In this document: piece by piece, positions 33,681 to 43,197 of the stretch
Layout of the letters: every line of letters begins with the position of its first letter
How positions within the stretch are numbered: position 1 is the stretch's first letter
Source: Propionibacteriaceae bacterium
GTDB taxonomy: Bacteria; Actinomycetota; Actinomycetes; Propionibacteriales; Propionibacteriaceae
NCBI GenBank assembly: GCA_031261485.1
Contig: JAISJO010000060.1
Span: 1-47,458 of the forward strand
Length of the DNA: 47,458 nucleotides
Direction of reading: 5' to 3'
Translations under genes and position numbers: made by a program
The notes under the pieces: generated by a model
Databases searched by the model: none
What the model saw: the letters and a program-made list of their open reading frames with translations, nothing else
Told to the model about the DNA's origin: nothing

Positions 33681-34006
33681 ACGTCGCCGACCATTACACC
33701 TACCGCGTCCACTGGTCCGCCGAAGATGACGCCTACGTCGGGACTGTCGCCGAAATGCCATCTCTATCCTGGATTGCAGACGACCAAGACGACGCCTTTG
33801 TTGGCATCCGCACGCTGTGCGTCGAGGCGGTCGACGACATGCTGGCGGATGGCGAAACCCCACCCGCGCCACTCGCCGACCGGGAGTACTCTGGCAAGTT
33901 CGTTGTCCGCGTGCCACCAGAAGCCCACCGCCTCTTGGTCATCGAAGCGGCCGAACAGAACGTCTCCCTGAACCGCCTCGCAGTGTCCCGACTCGTCCGC
34001 GCATAA
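33677..34006 (+). CDS. hicB: HicB-family antitoxin-like protein, orphan
   Basis: HicB-like protein of 109 aa. The N-terminal ~65 residues have the partial RNase H-like fold (YTYRVHWSAEDDAYVGTVAE, then PSLSW). The C-terminal ~40 residues are a ribbon-helix-helix DNA-binding domain (KFVVRVPPEAHRLLVIEAAE). AGGAG lies 5 bases before the ATG. No HicA toxin is encoded beside it; only a 14-codon leader ORF overlaps its start. It may be a degenerated toxin-antitoxin system or a stand-alone regulator. A palindrome 58 bp upstream fits autoregulation. Confidence 0.85.
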   Translation: MNVADHYTYRVHWSAEDDAYVGTVAEMPSLSWIADDQDDAFVGIRTLCVEAVDDMLADGETPPAPLADREYSGKFVVRVPPEAHRLLVIEAAEQNVSLNRLAVSRLVRA

Positions 34007-34281
34007 GGTGTCGCTAGCTTCATCTCCACCGCCTGAATTCTGCTCAGCCCTCTCGCCCTGCAAAGAACCCAAACATAGGCAAAGTACGCGCGGATAGCTG
34101 GAAAATGGGCAGTGTGTGGAATAATGGACGAAGAAGTGAATCCGCAAGCCAGTGGAACTCACAGCACATGAAGTTAACCGCGACCTTATGGACCGCGCGG
34201 AGCAGATTGTGCATTGTCAGACTTGAGTCAGCGGTCAGCCCGCTGTGGCACCATCGCACTTGCGGTGAGTAAGGAGCAGAT

Positions 34282-36801
34282 ATGCTCGACGAGAACAATA
34301 CTAATTCAACTAGTGAACCCGTGGAACCCAACGCGCCAAAGACCCGCCGTTCCACGCGAGCACCCGGAACATCCAAGGCCACCAAGGCTGCGGCAAGCGC
34401 GGAGGCCGCATCCCCCACCTTGCCGCTGACCACCGATGGGGCGCCTGCCACGCGCACTCGGCGTACACGAAAGGTCGCGTCCCCCACCGCAGACGGCGAC
34501 GCTCCCACCCAAAGCGACCAGGCCGTACTTCCCACTGCCGCCGAATCCGGAACCGATTCCGCGCCGAAGACTGCTCGCTCGCCACGCAAGCGTACGACCA
34601 AAGCGGCCGCTACCGAATCCGCCGCCGCACCCGAGTCCGAGCCTTCTTCCGAGCCGACTCACCCCTCAGTCACAGACTTGGAATCCCATTCGGAGACACA
34701 CAGTTTTGCACCCAAAGGCAGGGGAGGCCGCAAGCGTACCCGCACATCAGATGCCGAATCTGGCGAGGAAACACGCTCCGAGTCTCCCAGCGCGACAGGT
34801 GACGCCGAGGTGCAGGTCGAGGAGTTCGTATTCGCTCCCGCGCCCGCCGGTACCGACGACCCCATTGCTGAAGCCCTCAACGAATTGGGCCGCACTCGAC
34901 GCAGCCGCAACCGCCGCCCAGTCTCTGACTCTGGCACCGCCGCATCGGAAGATGTTCTCCACGACCTGGACTTGCAAGACCTGGCCCAGGCCATCGCGTC
35001 TGACGAGTCAGAACCAGCCGGAGATGAAGATGGGGACGACACTCCTCGCCGCCGTCGCCGCCGCCGTGGTGGCCGCAATCGCCGCCGCACGGGTCGTGAC
35101 TTCCAGGAGCGCGAGGACGAGGAAGACGAAGAAGTAAGCGAAGCCGCCGACGAGAACCAGGGCGAAGCCCCGGAAGAATCCGATGGCGAAACTGAGGATG
35201 ATGGAGCAACCCATCGTCGCCGTCGTCGCCGCCGCCGTGGCGAGGAAGTCGACGACGAGACTGCTGCCGACGCTGAAGTTGTCGTCAAGGTCCGCGAACC
35301 TCGGTCAACACAGAAACCGGCAAGGGGTGGCCAGGATGTGACCGGCATAGACGGGTCCACTCGTCTCGAGGCCAAGAAACAGCGCCGCCGCGAAGGTCGG
35401 GCTGCGTCACGCCGCCGTGCGCCGATCCTGTCAGAGGCCGAGTTCCTGACCCGCCGCGAGTCAGTTGAACGCAAAATGCTCATTCGCCAGAAAGAGGAGT
35501 ACTCCCAGATTGCCGTGGTCGAAGACGGGGTGCTCGTGGAGCATTACGTCGACCGCGCGTCGGCTACCTCACTCATCGGCAACATTTACCTGGGCAAGAT
35601 TCAGAACGTCCTGCCTGGCATGGAGGCCGCCTTCATCGACATCGGGCGCGGACGCAACGCCGTGTTGTACGCCGGTGAGGTCGATTGGGATTCCTTCGGT
35701 GAGGCCGGTGCGAATCGCAAGATTGAAGAAGTATTCTCTGCTGGGCAGTTGACTCTCGTCCAGGTCAGCAAGGACCCGGTGGGCGCCAAGGGCGCACGCC
35801 TTACCTCTCATATTTCCATCCCTGGAAGGTACGTCGTTTACGCTCCTCAGGGCCATATTTCCGGAATCTCGCGGAAGCTGAGCGAAATCGAACGCAACCG
35901 CCTGAAGTCCATCCTCGACTCCCTTGTCGGCGAGAAAGCTTCTGTTGTCATCCGTACAGCCGCTGAAGGCGCGTCGGAAGAGGAGTTGGTGCATGACATC
36001 AACAGACTCAAAGCTCAGTGGGAGGTCATCGAGAAGAAGACCTCTACAGGCAAGCAGTCGCCACAGCTGCTTTACGCCGAGCCTGATCTGACAATGAGAA
36101 TTGTGCGCGACCTGTTCACCGAGGATTTCACGTCTTTGGTCGTGGACGGCAACGGCGGAATGGAAGACTCCTACGAAGTTGTCGAGGCGTACGTCCAGCA
36201 CGTCGCTCCCCACCTCGCCGACCGTATCGTCAAATGGGACCGCGCGACACAAGGCGACCTGTTCGCAAATTACCGTATCGACGAACAAATCGCCAAGGCG
36301 TTGGACAACAAGGTGCATTTGCCCTCTGGTGGCTCGCTGGTCATTGATCGCACAGAAGCCATGACGGTCATCGATGTCAACACCGGCAAGTTCACCGGCT
36401 CGGGCGGTAACTTGGAAGCCACCGTCACCGCCAACAACCTGGAGGCAGCCGAGGAGATCGTGCGCCAACTGCGCTTGCGCGACATCGGCGGCATCATCAT
36501 CGTGGATTTCATCGACATGGTGCTTGCAACCAATAGAGAACTGTTGTTGCGCCGCCTCATTGAGTGCCTGGCGAGGGATCGCACGCGGCATCAAGTCTCA
36601 GAGGTCACCTCTTTGGGGCTGGTCCAACTGACCCGCAAGAAGGTGGGCACTGGTTTGGCCGAGGCGTTCACCAAGGTGTGCGAGACCTGCGGCGGCGAAG
36701 GCCATATCAGGTACGAGGAGCCGGTCGACACCCAAGCTCCCGCTGATGGTGGCGAGCGTCACGCCCGTACGAGTGCCCCCAGGACCCGCCGCAAGAACTG
36801 A
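34282..36801 (+). CDS. rne: Ribonuclease E/G
   Basis: Endoribonuclease of 839 aa for rRNA maturation and mRNA decay. As in many actinobacteria, the catalytic core is preceded by a long disordered N-terminus (about 1-370), with Ala/Pro/Thr-rich, then Arg-rich (RRRRRRRGGRNRRR) and acidic (REDEEDEEVSE) blocks; such regions bind RNA and partners. The S1/RNase H-like part begins near EEYSQIAVVEDGVLVEHYVD (about 405). The DNase I-like catalytic site has MTVIDVNTGKFTGSG near residue 694 and IVDFIDM near 742. The Zn-link is present as CETCGGEG near residue 800. ATG has AAGGAG upstream. It stands as a single gene between hicB and repeat copy A2. Confidence 0.96.
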   Translation: MLDENNTNSTSEPVEPNAPKTRRSTRAPGTSKATKAAASAEAASPTLPLTTDGAPATRTRRTRKVASPTADGDAPTQSDQAVLPTAAESGTDSAPKTARSPRKRTTKAAATESAAAPESEPSSEPTHPSVTDLESHSETHSFAPKGRGGRKRTRTSDAESGEETRSESPSATGDAEVQVEEFVFAPAPAGTDDPIAEALNELGRTRRSRNRRPVSDSGTAASEDVLHDLDLQDLAQAIASDESEPAGDEDGDDTPRRRRRRRGGRNRRRTGRDFQEREDEEDEEVSEAADENQGEAPEESDGETEDDGATHRRRRRRRRGEEVDDETAADAEVVVKVREPRSTQKPARGGQDVTGIDGSTRLEAKKQRRREGRAASRRRAPILSEAEFLTRRESVERKMLIRQKEEYSQIAVVEDGVLVEHYVDRASATSLIGNIYLGKIQNVLPGMEAAFIDIGRGRNAVLYAGEVDWDSFGEAGANRKIEEVFSAGQLTLVQVSKDPVGAKGARLTSHISIPGRYVVYAPQGHISGISRKLSEIERNRLKSILDSLVGEKASVVIRTAAEGASEEELVHDINRLKAQWEVIEKKTSTGKQSPQLLYAEPDLTMRIVRDLFTEDFTSLVVDGNGGMEDSYEVVEAYVQHVAPHLADRIVKWDRATQGDLFANYRIDEQIAKALDNKVHLPSGGSLVIDRTEAMTVIDVNTGKFTGSGGNLEATVTANNLEAAEEIVRQLRLRDIGGIIIVDFIDMVLATNRELLLRRLIECLARDRTRHQVSEVTSLGLVQLTRKKVGTGLAEAFTKVCETCGGEGHIRYEEPVDTQAPADGGERHARTSAPRTRRKN

Positions 36802-36898
36802 TTGGGCAGCACAGGTCCAGTCAGGAGAGTTTGCGTATCACTGGCGTGACTGGGCCGCTTTGGCCACGCCACGAGGGAAGTTCTGATAAATGCATCCC

Positions 36899-37049
36899 GT
36901 CATGCTGCGCGAAGTCGCAGCATCCATCTGACAAGCGTAGATTCTGTTCGGCGCTATCGCGCCTGCAACAAGATGCTCAATCGCCTCGGGCACGAAGCAA
37001 GCTTCGAGTCTCTCAGCTCAATCGCTTGTGCGACTTCGCGCAGAATGAC
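36899..37049 (-). repeat. Family A dispersed repeat, full copy A2
   Basis: 151 bp, the reverse complement of copy A1 with short indels; the terminal inverted repeats differ by one base. It fills the gap between rne and the hydratase-like gene. Confidence 0.9.
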
Positions 37050-37068
37050 AGTCGGACTGGTCCATTAA

Positions 37069-38148
37069 TCAGCCTGCAAGTGTTTCTTGCACTTCTTGGG
37101 GCGTCACCTCTTCCAGACGGGCGTGGTGCCAATGCGGGGTGCGGTCTTTGTCGAGCAACTGGGCACGTACACCTTCGATGAAGTCTGAACCGATACCGAT
37201 TGTCCTTGCCAGAGCGGAATCTCGGGCGAATACTGCATCCAGATTGGGTAATGTTTCGGCTTGCCTCACTGCTGCGAGAGTGACAGCGACGGACAGGGGT
37301 GCCTTCTCGCGGATGGTGACGGCTGTGGCCTGGGCACGTTCGTTGGGGTGCGATTCCAGACGGCTGACGATGTCCAGCGCGTTGTCACCCGTGAAGCACT
37401 GGGCGATCCACTCGGAATCATGGGCTAGTTGGGAGTTCAAAGCGTAGGCGGAATCCTTTCCGACATGGGCAAACACTTCGCCAGGTACGTGGATTGTGGA
37501 CTCTGCGACTTTCGCGCAGGGTGACGGGGCAGAATGGCTCTCGGGGTTGGCCAGCGCTTCCCTGGGGGCGGAGCTCGCACCCTCGCCGGTCGTCTCCATG
37601 ACTTCGTCCACGACCCCGGCGTACAAGGCTGAGGCGGCGTCGATGGTGGTGCCGGTCATGCCCATGTACACCCCGAGGTTTCCGGGGATCCGCGACAGTT
37701 CGTATGTCGTCCCGACATCCGGCCAAAGGCCGATACCGACCTCAGGCATTGCCCATTGCAGGTCGGTGCTGGCCACCCGACGCGAGGCCCGCATGGCCAA
37801 TCCAACTCCCCCGCCCATCGTGACGCCGTGGAGGTGAGCCGTCAGTGGAAGGGGTGAATGTGCGAGAAGGGCGTCCAAGCGATACTCGTCGTCGAGAAAT
37901 CCCACACCCAGCGCGGGGTCCTCGACCACCAGATTGCGCATCTGCCGGATATCCGCCCCGGCACAGTACCCACGCGAACCCTCGCCGCTCAGGTCCAGCG
38001 ATATGACCTCGTCCGACTCAAGCCACGCAGTCACCTGAGATTCGATGGCGTAGAACATGGCTTGCGACAGGGCGTTGATGGCGCGTGGCCGGTTCAGGTG
38101 AATGTACCCGATGCCGTCCCTTACCCAGAATTGCACCTCAGTATCCAT
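37069..38148 (-). CDS. Enoyl-CoA hydratase/isomerase family protein, 3-hydroxyisobutyryl-CoA hydrolase-like
   Basis: Crotonase-fold protein of 359 aa, the length of 3-hydroxyisobutyryl-CoA hydrolases (valine degradation). The oxyanion-hole segments are GYCAGADIRQM and GVTMGGGVGLAM. The HIBCH-type signature MPEVGIGLWPDVGTTYELSR contains the catalytic Glu and Asp. I start at ATG 38148 (GAAGGG 10 bases upstream); the Arg-rich extension to 38244 overlaps the next gene and is unlikely. About residues 210-222 (SHSAPSPCAKVAES) are coded by a family A fragment in an otherwise family-specific loop. Function as hydrolase is by family. Other valine genes are not in the window. Confidence 0.85.
   Translation of the reverse strand: MDTEVQFWVRDGIGYIHLNRPRAINALSQAMFYAIESQVTAWLESDEVISLDLSGEGSRGYCAGADIRQMRNLVVEDPALGVGFLDDEYRLDALLAHSPLPLTAHLHGVTMGGGVGLAMRASRRVASTDLQWAMPEVGIGLWPDVGTTYELSRIPGNLGVYMGMTGTTIDAASALYAGVVDEVMETTGEGASSAPREALANPESHSAPSPCAKVAESTIHVPGEVFAHVGKDSAYALNSQLAHDSEWIAQCFTGDNALDIVSRLESHPNERAQATAVTIREKAPLSVAVTLAAVRQAETLPNLDAVFARDSALARTIGIGSDFIEGVRAQLLDKDRTPHWHHARLEEVTPQEVQETLAG
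37489..37524. repeat. Family A fragment inside the hydratase-like gene
   Basis: GTGGATTGTGGACTCTGCGA, then CTTTCGCGCAGGGTGAC, a right-end-like fragment kept in frame within the coding sequence. Confidence 0.65.
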
Positions 38149-38197
38149 TGCCGCTAAGCCCTTCTCTTGTCCGTATTCTTCGACAGAATCCCTTGTC

Positions 38198-39622
38198 CTA
38201 GGCCTTTTCCGTCTTCGCCGCCTGGCCCGACTCTTGTTTGCCACCCTTGCCCGACTTGCTCGGTTTCGGTGTCTTGGCGCCCCAGTCGTCGGGAAGCCAG
38301 GCGGGATCCACCTCGGCGGCCAGTGCGGCGATACGAGCCTTCACCCGGGCTCGGTCACCCTTGGGCGCGTCGGGACCGAGTTCGTACAACTCCACCCTGA
38401 CCCGCGTCAGTTCGTCGGCGAACGTGGGAGCACCACCTACTTCTTCGGCTGCCCGCATCCACCCATAGTCACGATTGATCTTGAGCAACTCCGGCTCGAC
38501 CGTTAGCGCACCATGTACATCCACGCGCGGCTCAATGACAACTGCACCTGCCGTGCGAGCCCAGGCGACTTCGTCACGGTTGGACTCATCCATGAGAATG
38601 GAGATTGTGCGCATCATGGTGGAGACCATGTCCTTGGCCGAGTAATCCTCCCAGGGAACTCCTGGTGGGCTAGCCACAACGACATAGGGTTTCGTCACGC
38701 CTAGCTTAGCAACGGCCATTTCGACAGGGATGTTTTCGCGGGTGCCGCCATCGACGTACACCTCGCCGCCCAGCTTGACCGGCCTAAACACACCAGGAAT
38801 CGCGCACGACGCCCAGAGGCCCAAGCTGAGGTCATGCACCTGGTCTGACAAAGGAACATCATTCGCATCGACAATGATCCCGTCTTGACGCATGAAGTGC
38901 AGGTCGCCGGAATTGAGACCGACGAACGCCATGCGCAACTCGACCCCTGATTCGCTCACTGCCTTCTTGTCCCATCCAGATTCGAAGAGCAAGCGGTAAA
39001 TCAGTGAGCCAGGCCGATAGGCCGAAGCCGCACGCTCCGCCCCTCTCACGGTTGCCGCGATACCTGCCCCCGCCCGACCAATCTTGGGCAAGACACTAAT
39101 GGCTTGCCAGAGCATAGAAACAGAGAAATCTGAGTCTGTCGAAGGGTCGTATTTCATGGCCTCTTTGACCGCTACTTCCGGGTCGTCGGCATCGGCCTCG
39201 ACAGCAGTTGGTTCCGGGACCCGCTCGGGCAGGACCTCCGCGATTTCCTCCCACTGGGCTTTGAGGCGAGTAAACCACGCTTGTTCGGCGAACATGTCTG
39301 AGGAATCCTTCATGCCCAACCAGTACGTCTCCAGGAGCTTGAGTTGTTCTTCCTGCTTGTCAGGCTCCGATTCCTGCGCCAGCATGGACCCGATGATGGA
39401 GCCCGCTGAAGTGCCGGCAATCTTGGTGGGCGCGACGAGTTTGTTGGCATAGAGGTATCTCAGTGCGCCGATTTGGAAGGACGCGCGCGCCCCGCCACCG
39501 GAGAGCACGAGCCCCTCGACTTCCGCCTGGGGTCCGATGTTGCGTAGGTGCGCCAAGGCGAGCAACCTGTCGAACCATCCGTTCTTTGCCATAGTCTCAA
39601 GTTTACGACTGAAATGATCCAC
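38198..39622 (-). CDS. Patatin-like phospholipase
   Basis: Serine lipid acyl hydrolase of the patatin family, 474 aa. The oxyanion hole is GGGARASFQIGAL (about 43-55), the nucleophile Ser is in the GXSXG motif GTSAGS (about 72), and the catalytic Asp is in VDGGTREN. It has no signal peptide, so it is intracellular or delivered by another path. The C-terminal ~50 residues are Lys/Gly/Ser-rich. GTG at 39622 has AGGAG 5 bases upstream; ATG at 39592 is an alternative without a ribosome site. It is divergent from the TPR gene. The substrate is unknown. Confidence 0.92.
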   Translation of the reverse strand: MDHFSRKLETMAKNGWFDRLLALAHLRNIGPQAEVEGLVLSGGGARASFQIGALRYLYANKLVAPTKIAGTSAGSIIGSMLAQESEPDKQEEQLKLLETYWLGMKDSSDMFAEQAWFTRLKAQWEEIAEVLPERVPEPTAVEADADDPEVAVKEAMKYDPSTDSDFSVSMLWQAISVLPKIGRAGAGIAATVRGAERAASAYRPGSLIYRLLFESGWDKKAVSESGVELRMAFVGLNSGDLHFMRQDGIIVDANDVPLSDQVHDLSLGLWASCAIPGVFRPVKLGGEVYVDGGTRENIPVEMAVAKLGVTKPYVVVASPPGVPWEDYSAKDMVSTMMRTISILMDESNRDEVAWARTAGAVVIEPRVDVHGALTVEPELLKINRDYGWMRAAEEVGGAPTFADELTRVRVELYELGPDAPKGDRARVKARIAALAAEVDPAWLPDDWGAKTPKPSKSGKGGKQESGQAAKTEKA

Positions 39623-39752
39623 GTCTTCTCCTGGTGGCCAAGCGTTTCGGGCTCCTAGGACACAAGGGTGGCCGTGGCGTTATTCTTAGTTGCGTCACTA
39701 GCTGGAGAAAGCACGATGCCGCGAGAAGTAACCACTGAGTGAAGGAGGCCGC

Positions 39753-42700
39753 ATGTCCGATAACCAGCACTGGCCTGCATTCGGTGGCACCGGTGCAGGC
39801 AGGCCCCTCTCGTTACCACAACTAACAACGCCTCCCGGTCAATTCCAACCAATCTCTCCACCGGGTTCTCGGTCTGCGCATCGCTGGACGGTCATTCTCG
39901 CCGCCTCTCTGATTGCCTTAGTACTCTTGACGTCCGCGGCCTTCCCTCTCCTTGCACGGGCCTACGCGGCCAGCTCCATCACCGCCAGTCTCGTCAGCCC
40001 AACCCAAACCCAGGGCACATCTCCATCACAGACCGGTTCGGGAACCTCGTCGGACGCTCCCCGGAGCCAAGCCTTGGGCATCCGTTCGCTCCCGCTCCTG
40101 AGCGATGCTGCTGTTGCCGCCTGGAGCGACGACCCCTCGACTGCGCTTGAGATGTCGGGGATGAGGGTGTTCGGCGATCAGTGGAATGAGGCAATTTCGA
40201 CGGCTGACTACTGGAGAAAGACAAGTCCTTACAGTTCGGACCCCGTGGGGCCGGGCTTGGGTATGTACCCATTCGACTACGGACCCGTGACGGCATACGC
40301 CCAATATGCCGTTATCCAAGGATCTGAGGAAGATGCGCTTGACCTAGTCGGACTGCTGATGCTGACTGCCGCCACCGCTCATTATGACAGCTCATATGAT
40401 CACTGGAACGAGAACTCATGGGACTCCAAGCCCGCGACCTCCATGGGCGGACGAGCGATTCTGGCTTTGTCGCTGGCGGACGCGGCGGCCAAACAGTTCG
40501 ACACATGCGACGCCCATCTGGCCAAGGCGCATGCCCTGTCGCTCCTGCAATTGGGTCCCTCCGCTTGGGGGGAAGACCTTGGAGAAGCATTCGATACCGC
40601 CGTCAGCGCCTGCCCGGCCGATCCGACGGCGAGTGTCTTGCAAGCGATGTTTGAGATAAAGGCAGGTTCTTCAACATGTGGAGATTCCCCCTCATGGAAA
40701 GCCTTTGCGTCACCCGACTCTTGGTCGAAACTCGCTGACGACACAGCTTTCCTAGTGGCCCAATGGCCCAACGTCGCCGCTGTCCATGTCGTCGCTGGTG
40801 ACACGTACCGAGTCTTGGCCGAGGTGGCTACCCCATTCTCCGCCCGGCATTACCGAGAACTGGCGACTGTCGAATACCAACATGCTATGGCCCTGTCGCC
40901 AGACCCGTCGATAGGGATTAGTCTCGCTGCCAACCTGCTGGAAGTCGGCAGGGTTGAGACCGCTCGAGAGGTCATCGACACGGTTGCCGCAGCAGCACCC
41001 GATGCGCCCGGTGTCCACTTGGCTCTGGCCCGAGTGGCCGCTTTTGAAGGTAATTTCGCGGCCGCGAGTCAGGAAGCCAGTCTGAGCACCCAAGACCTGG
41101 ACCTGCCCCGCGATCCCGTGCTGGTGCCCTCGCTGGTTCCTGTGACAGTGCCGGGCAATCCGGTCACGGTGACGATGCTCGGTGGGAGTTGGTGTGCCGG
41201 CGGTTCGAGTGTAGAAGACCTAGGGTTCGTGCCAACGTGGAGACCGACCATAACAATGACCTTTCTCATGCCTGCCTACTTCCGCGGTGAAGAGAACGTG
41301 GAGAAGGTCGACTTTGCGGAAGAGGAGAGGGAGGATTTTGCGCTCTTGGTAACCACGGTTGCCGGCGCTCCATCGGACCTCCAGGACAAGGTGCAGAACT
41401 TGCTGCGCCGATTTGGCCGTCTTGAGGAGGCGGCCACAGTCGTTACCCAGTGGACGGCTGCTCAACCTACCAGTGGACTCGCCTGGGAACGCTTGGGCGA
41501 GATCTACTTCCTGCAAGAACGATGGGCTGAGTCGCTGGATGCTTCTGTCAAAGCAACGGGCATTTATGACCGGACAGGCGCTGCGAAGGACTCCTACAAC
41601 CCCAAAGTGAACCGCTGCGACCGTGGGGACTTCACTGGCCCTGGTTGGGTGGAACTTCGTGAAGCGGCGACAGCCCGAAAGATGGGCGAGTATAGGCAAG
41701 CCCTAGCCGCTTTGGGTCATGCAACAACCAACATGCCCGTTCAGTGCGAATCTTCTGGCCTTGACGGCCGACTGTATCTGCCTTTGGAGCATGGCCAATT
41801 GGCCTACTTACAAGAAGACTACGAATCCGCCCTTCACTTCATGACCGAAGCCAGTGAACAACAGGTTGGTGAACGGGGTGCGGCCGAACAGGGTGCCAGT
41901 TTGTCCGCCTTCGCTCTTGGGCGATACGAAGAGGCTCTGAGCTGGGCCCAGCAGGCACTGATCATCGATCCGTACAATCCCCTCTATCAAGAAGCTGTGG
42001 CAGATGCCCAGCGCGCCTTGGGGCAAGACTCTCCCCCTTCCAGTCAGGATGAAAGCACCGGCCCGACAAGAACAGTTGACCCGAACGGATCCACGGCTGC
42101 AGGACCAGCAACAACCGAAGAACCCAGCACCCGAGCCGACCTCATCGCCATCTATCAAGCGTCGCTGGATCTGGATCCAACCCTGTTCTCGTCATGGAAC
42201 AACATGGGTGTACTCCTCGCCCAAGAAGGGGAAGTAGGCCAAGCGAAGGAGGCTTTTGAGCAGGCCATCGCCGTCATGCCCGATTATGCCTGGGCCTGGC
42301 ACAATCTTGGTGTGGTTGAGGCTGGCCAGTTCGGGCTTACTCACTTCTTGAGATCACAAGGCGCGCTCGGAATTGCCAATAACCTCAACACTTCCTTCAA
42401 GAACGCTGACCCAGTCCTCACCTTCGACGATAACGTCTATCAGTCGGGACTCGATGTGTCGAAAGCCATTCCGCCCGACTGGCGCCTCGCCAACACTGTT
42501 CGCACGACCCCTAGCCTGCTGACTATTGGGTTGGTCATCATCATTGTCCTGCGCGTTGCCTGGGACCTCGGCAAGGACTGGATCGCTGGTACGGGAGCCG
42601 CGAAGGCCATGAGTAGCCTCCGAACCAGTCGCCACTGGCCGCGCTGGCTCACCGGTCGTATCCACCCCATGATGACTGCACTCGTCAGCCTTGCCGCCCT

Positions 42701-43175
42701 CGTGTGGCTGACGGGGCCAGCCGGACTAGGGGAAACCATCGCCGTAGTCGCCTCGGCCGGAGCCCTCCTTGGACTCCACACTGTCATCCCCCACATCCTG
42801 AGCGACACTCCGGCCTCCGATCACACCAGTAGTCTGCCAGCTTCAGTGGTAACCGCTGTGCTCGCTCCTTTTGGCCTTGGTTTTGCCCCGCCCGCACCGC
42901 TAGCGGGAGTCAACGACCAAGCGCCCACCAAAGTGCGCTGGGCCGGGCCGATCAGCCTTGCGGCGATGAGCGTTGTCTTCGCCGGATTGGCCATCGCCAC
43001 TGGAGTGCCCATCACCAGAGCGCTCGCCATGGGAGCCCTCCTCGTGCTCTCCTCTGCGCTCGTCCCGGTCCACCCTCTCGACGGCTCACGCATTGACCTC
43101 GGCCGCTGGGCCGACCTCGCCGTCACTCTTGCCCTCGCTGGAGGCACCATCCTCATTGCCCTCGCCGTTATCTAG
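39753..43175 (+). CDS. TPR protein with degenerate site-2-protease-like membrane domain
   Basis: Membrane protein of 1140 aa, function unknown. After a Pro-rich start one helix (about 44-68) leads to a large predicted outside part of ~830 residues with several TPR-like repeats (WERLGEIYFLQERWAESLDA and NNMGVLLAQEGEVGQAKEAF). The last ~230 residues hold about six hydrophobic helices. They show AGP (TKVRWAGPISLAAMSVVF) and PLDG (VPVHPLDGSRIDLGRW), two hallmarks of M50 site-2 proteases. The HExxH zinc motif is not present; the nearest is GLHTVIPHI. So it is probably a non-catalytic M50 relative. ATG at 39753 has GAAGGAGG upstream. A hairpin with a T-tract follows. Confidence 0.8.
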   Translation: MSDNQHWPAFGGTGAGRPLSLPQLTTPPGQFQPISPPGSRSAHRWTVILAASLIALVLLTSAAFPLLARAYAASSITASLVSPTQTQGTSPSQTGSGTSSDAPRSQALGIRSLPLLSDAAVAAWSDDPSTALEMSGMRVFGDQWNEAISTADYWRKTSPYSSDPVGPGLGMYPFDYGPVTAYAQYAVIQGSEEDALDLVGLLMLTAATAHYDSSYDHWNENSWDSKPATSMGGRAILALSLADAAAKQFDTCDAHLAKAHALSLLQLGPSAWGEDLGEAFDTAVSACPADPTASVLQAMFEIKAGSSTCGDSPSWKAFASPDSWSKLADDTAFLVAQWPNVAAVHVVAGDTYRVLAEVATPFSARHYRELATVEYQHAMALSPDPSIGISLAANLLEVGRVETAREVIDTVAAAAPDAPGVHLALARVAAFEGNFAAASQEASLSTQDLDLPRDPVLVPSLVPVTVPGNPVTVTMLGGSWCAGGSSVEDLGFVPTWRPTITMTFLMPAYFRGEENVEKVDFAEEEREDFALLVTTVAGAPSDLQDKVQNLLRRFGRLEEAATVVTQWTAAQPTSGLAWERLGEIYFLQERWAESLDASVKATGIYDRTGAAKDSYNPKVNRCDRGDFTGPGWVELREAATARKMGEYRQALAALGHATTNMPVQCESSGLDGRLYLPLEHGQLAYLQEDYESALHFMTEASEQQVGERGAAEQGASLSAFALGRYEEALSWAQQALIIDPYNPLYQEAVADAQRALGQDSPPSSQDESTGPTRTVDPNGSTAAGPATTEEPSTRADLIAIYQASLDLDPTLFSSWNNMGVLLAQEGEVGQAKEAFEQAIAVMPDYAWAWHNLGVVEAGQFGLTHFLRSQGALGIANNLNTSFKNADPVLTFDDNVYQSGLDVSKAIPPDWRLANTVRTTPSLLTIGLVIIIVLRVAWDLGKDWIAGTGAAKAMSSLRTSRHWPRWLTGRIHPMMTALVSLAALVWLTGPAGLGETIAVVASAGALLGLHTVIPHILSDTPASDHTSSLPASVVTAVLAPFGLGFAPPAPLAGVNDQAPTKVRWAGPISLAAMSVVFAGLAIATGVPITRALAMGALLVLSSALVPVHPLDGSRIDLGRWADLAVTLALAGGTILIALAVI

Positions 43176-43197
43176 GAGCCGGGAAGGTAGTAGCACG

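Noticed and set aside
35569-36594. Minus-strand open frame of 341 codons inside rne
   Set aside because: Antisense to the conserved catalytic core of RNase E/G; the coding signal is on the plus strand.
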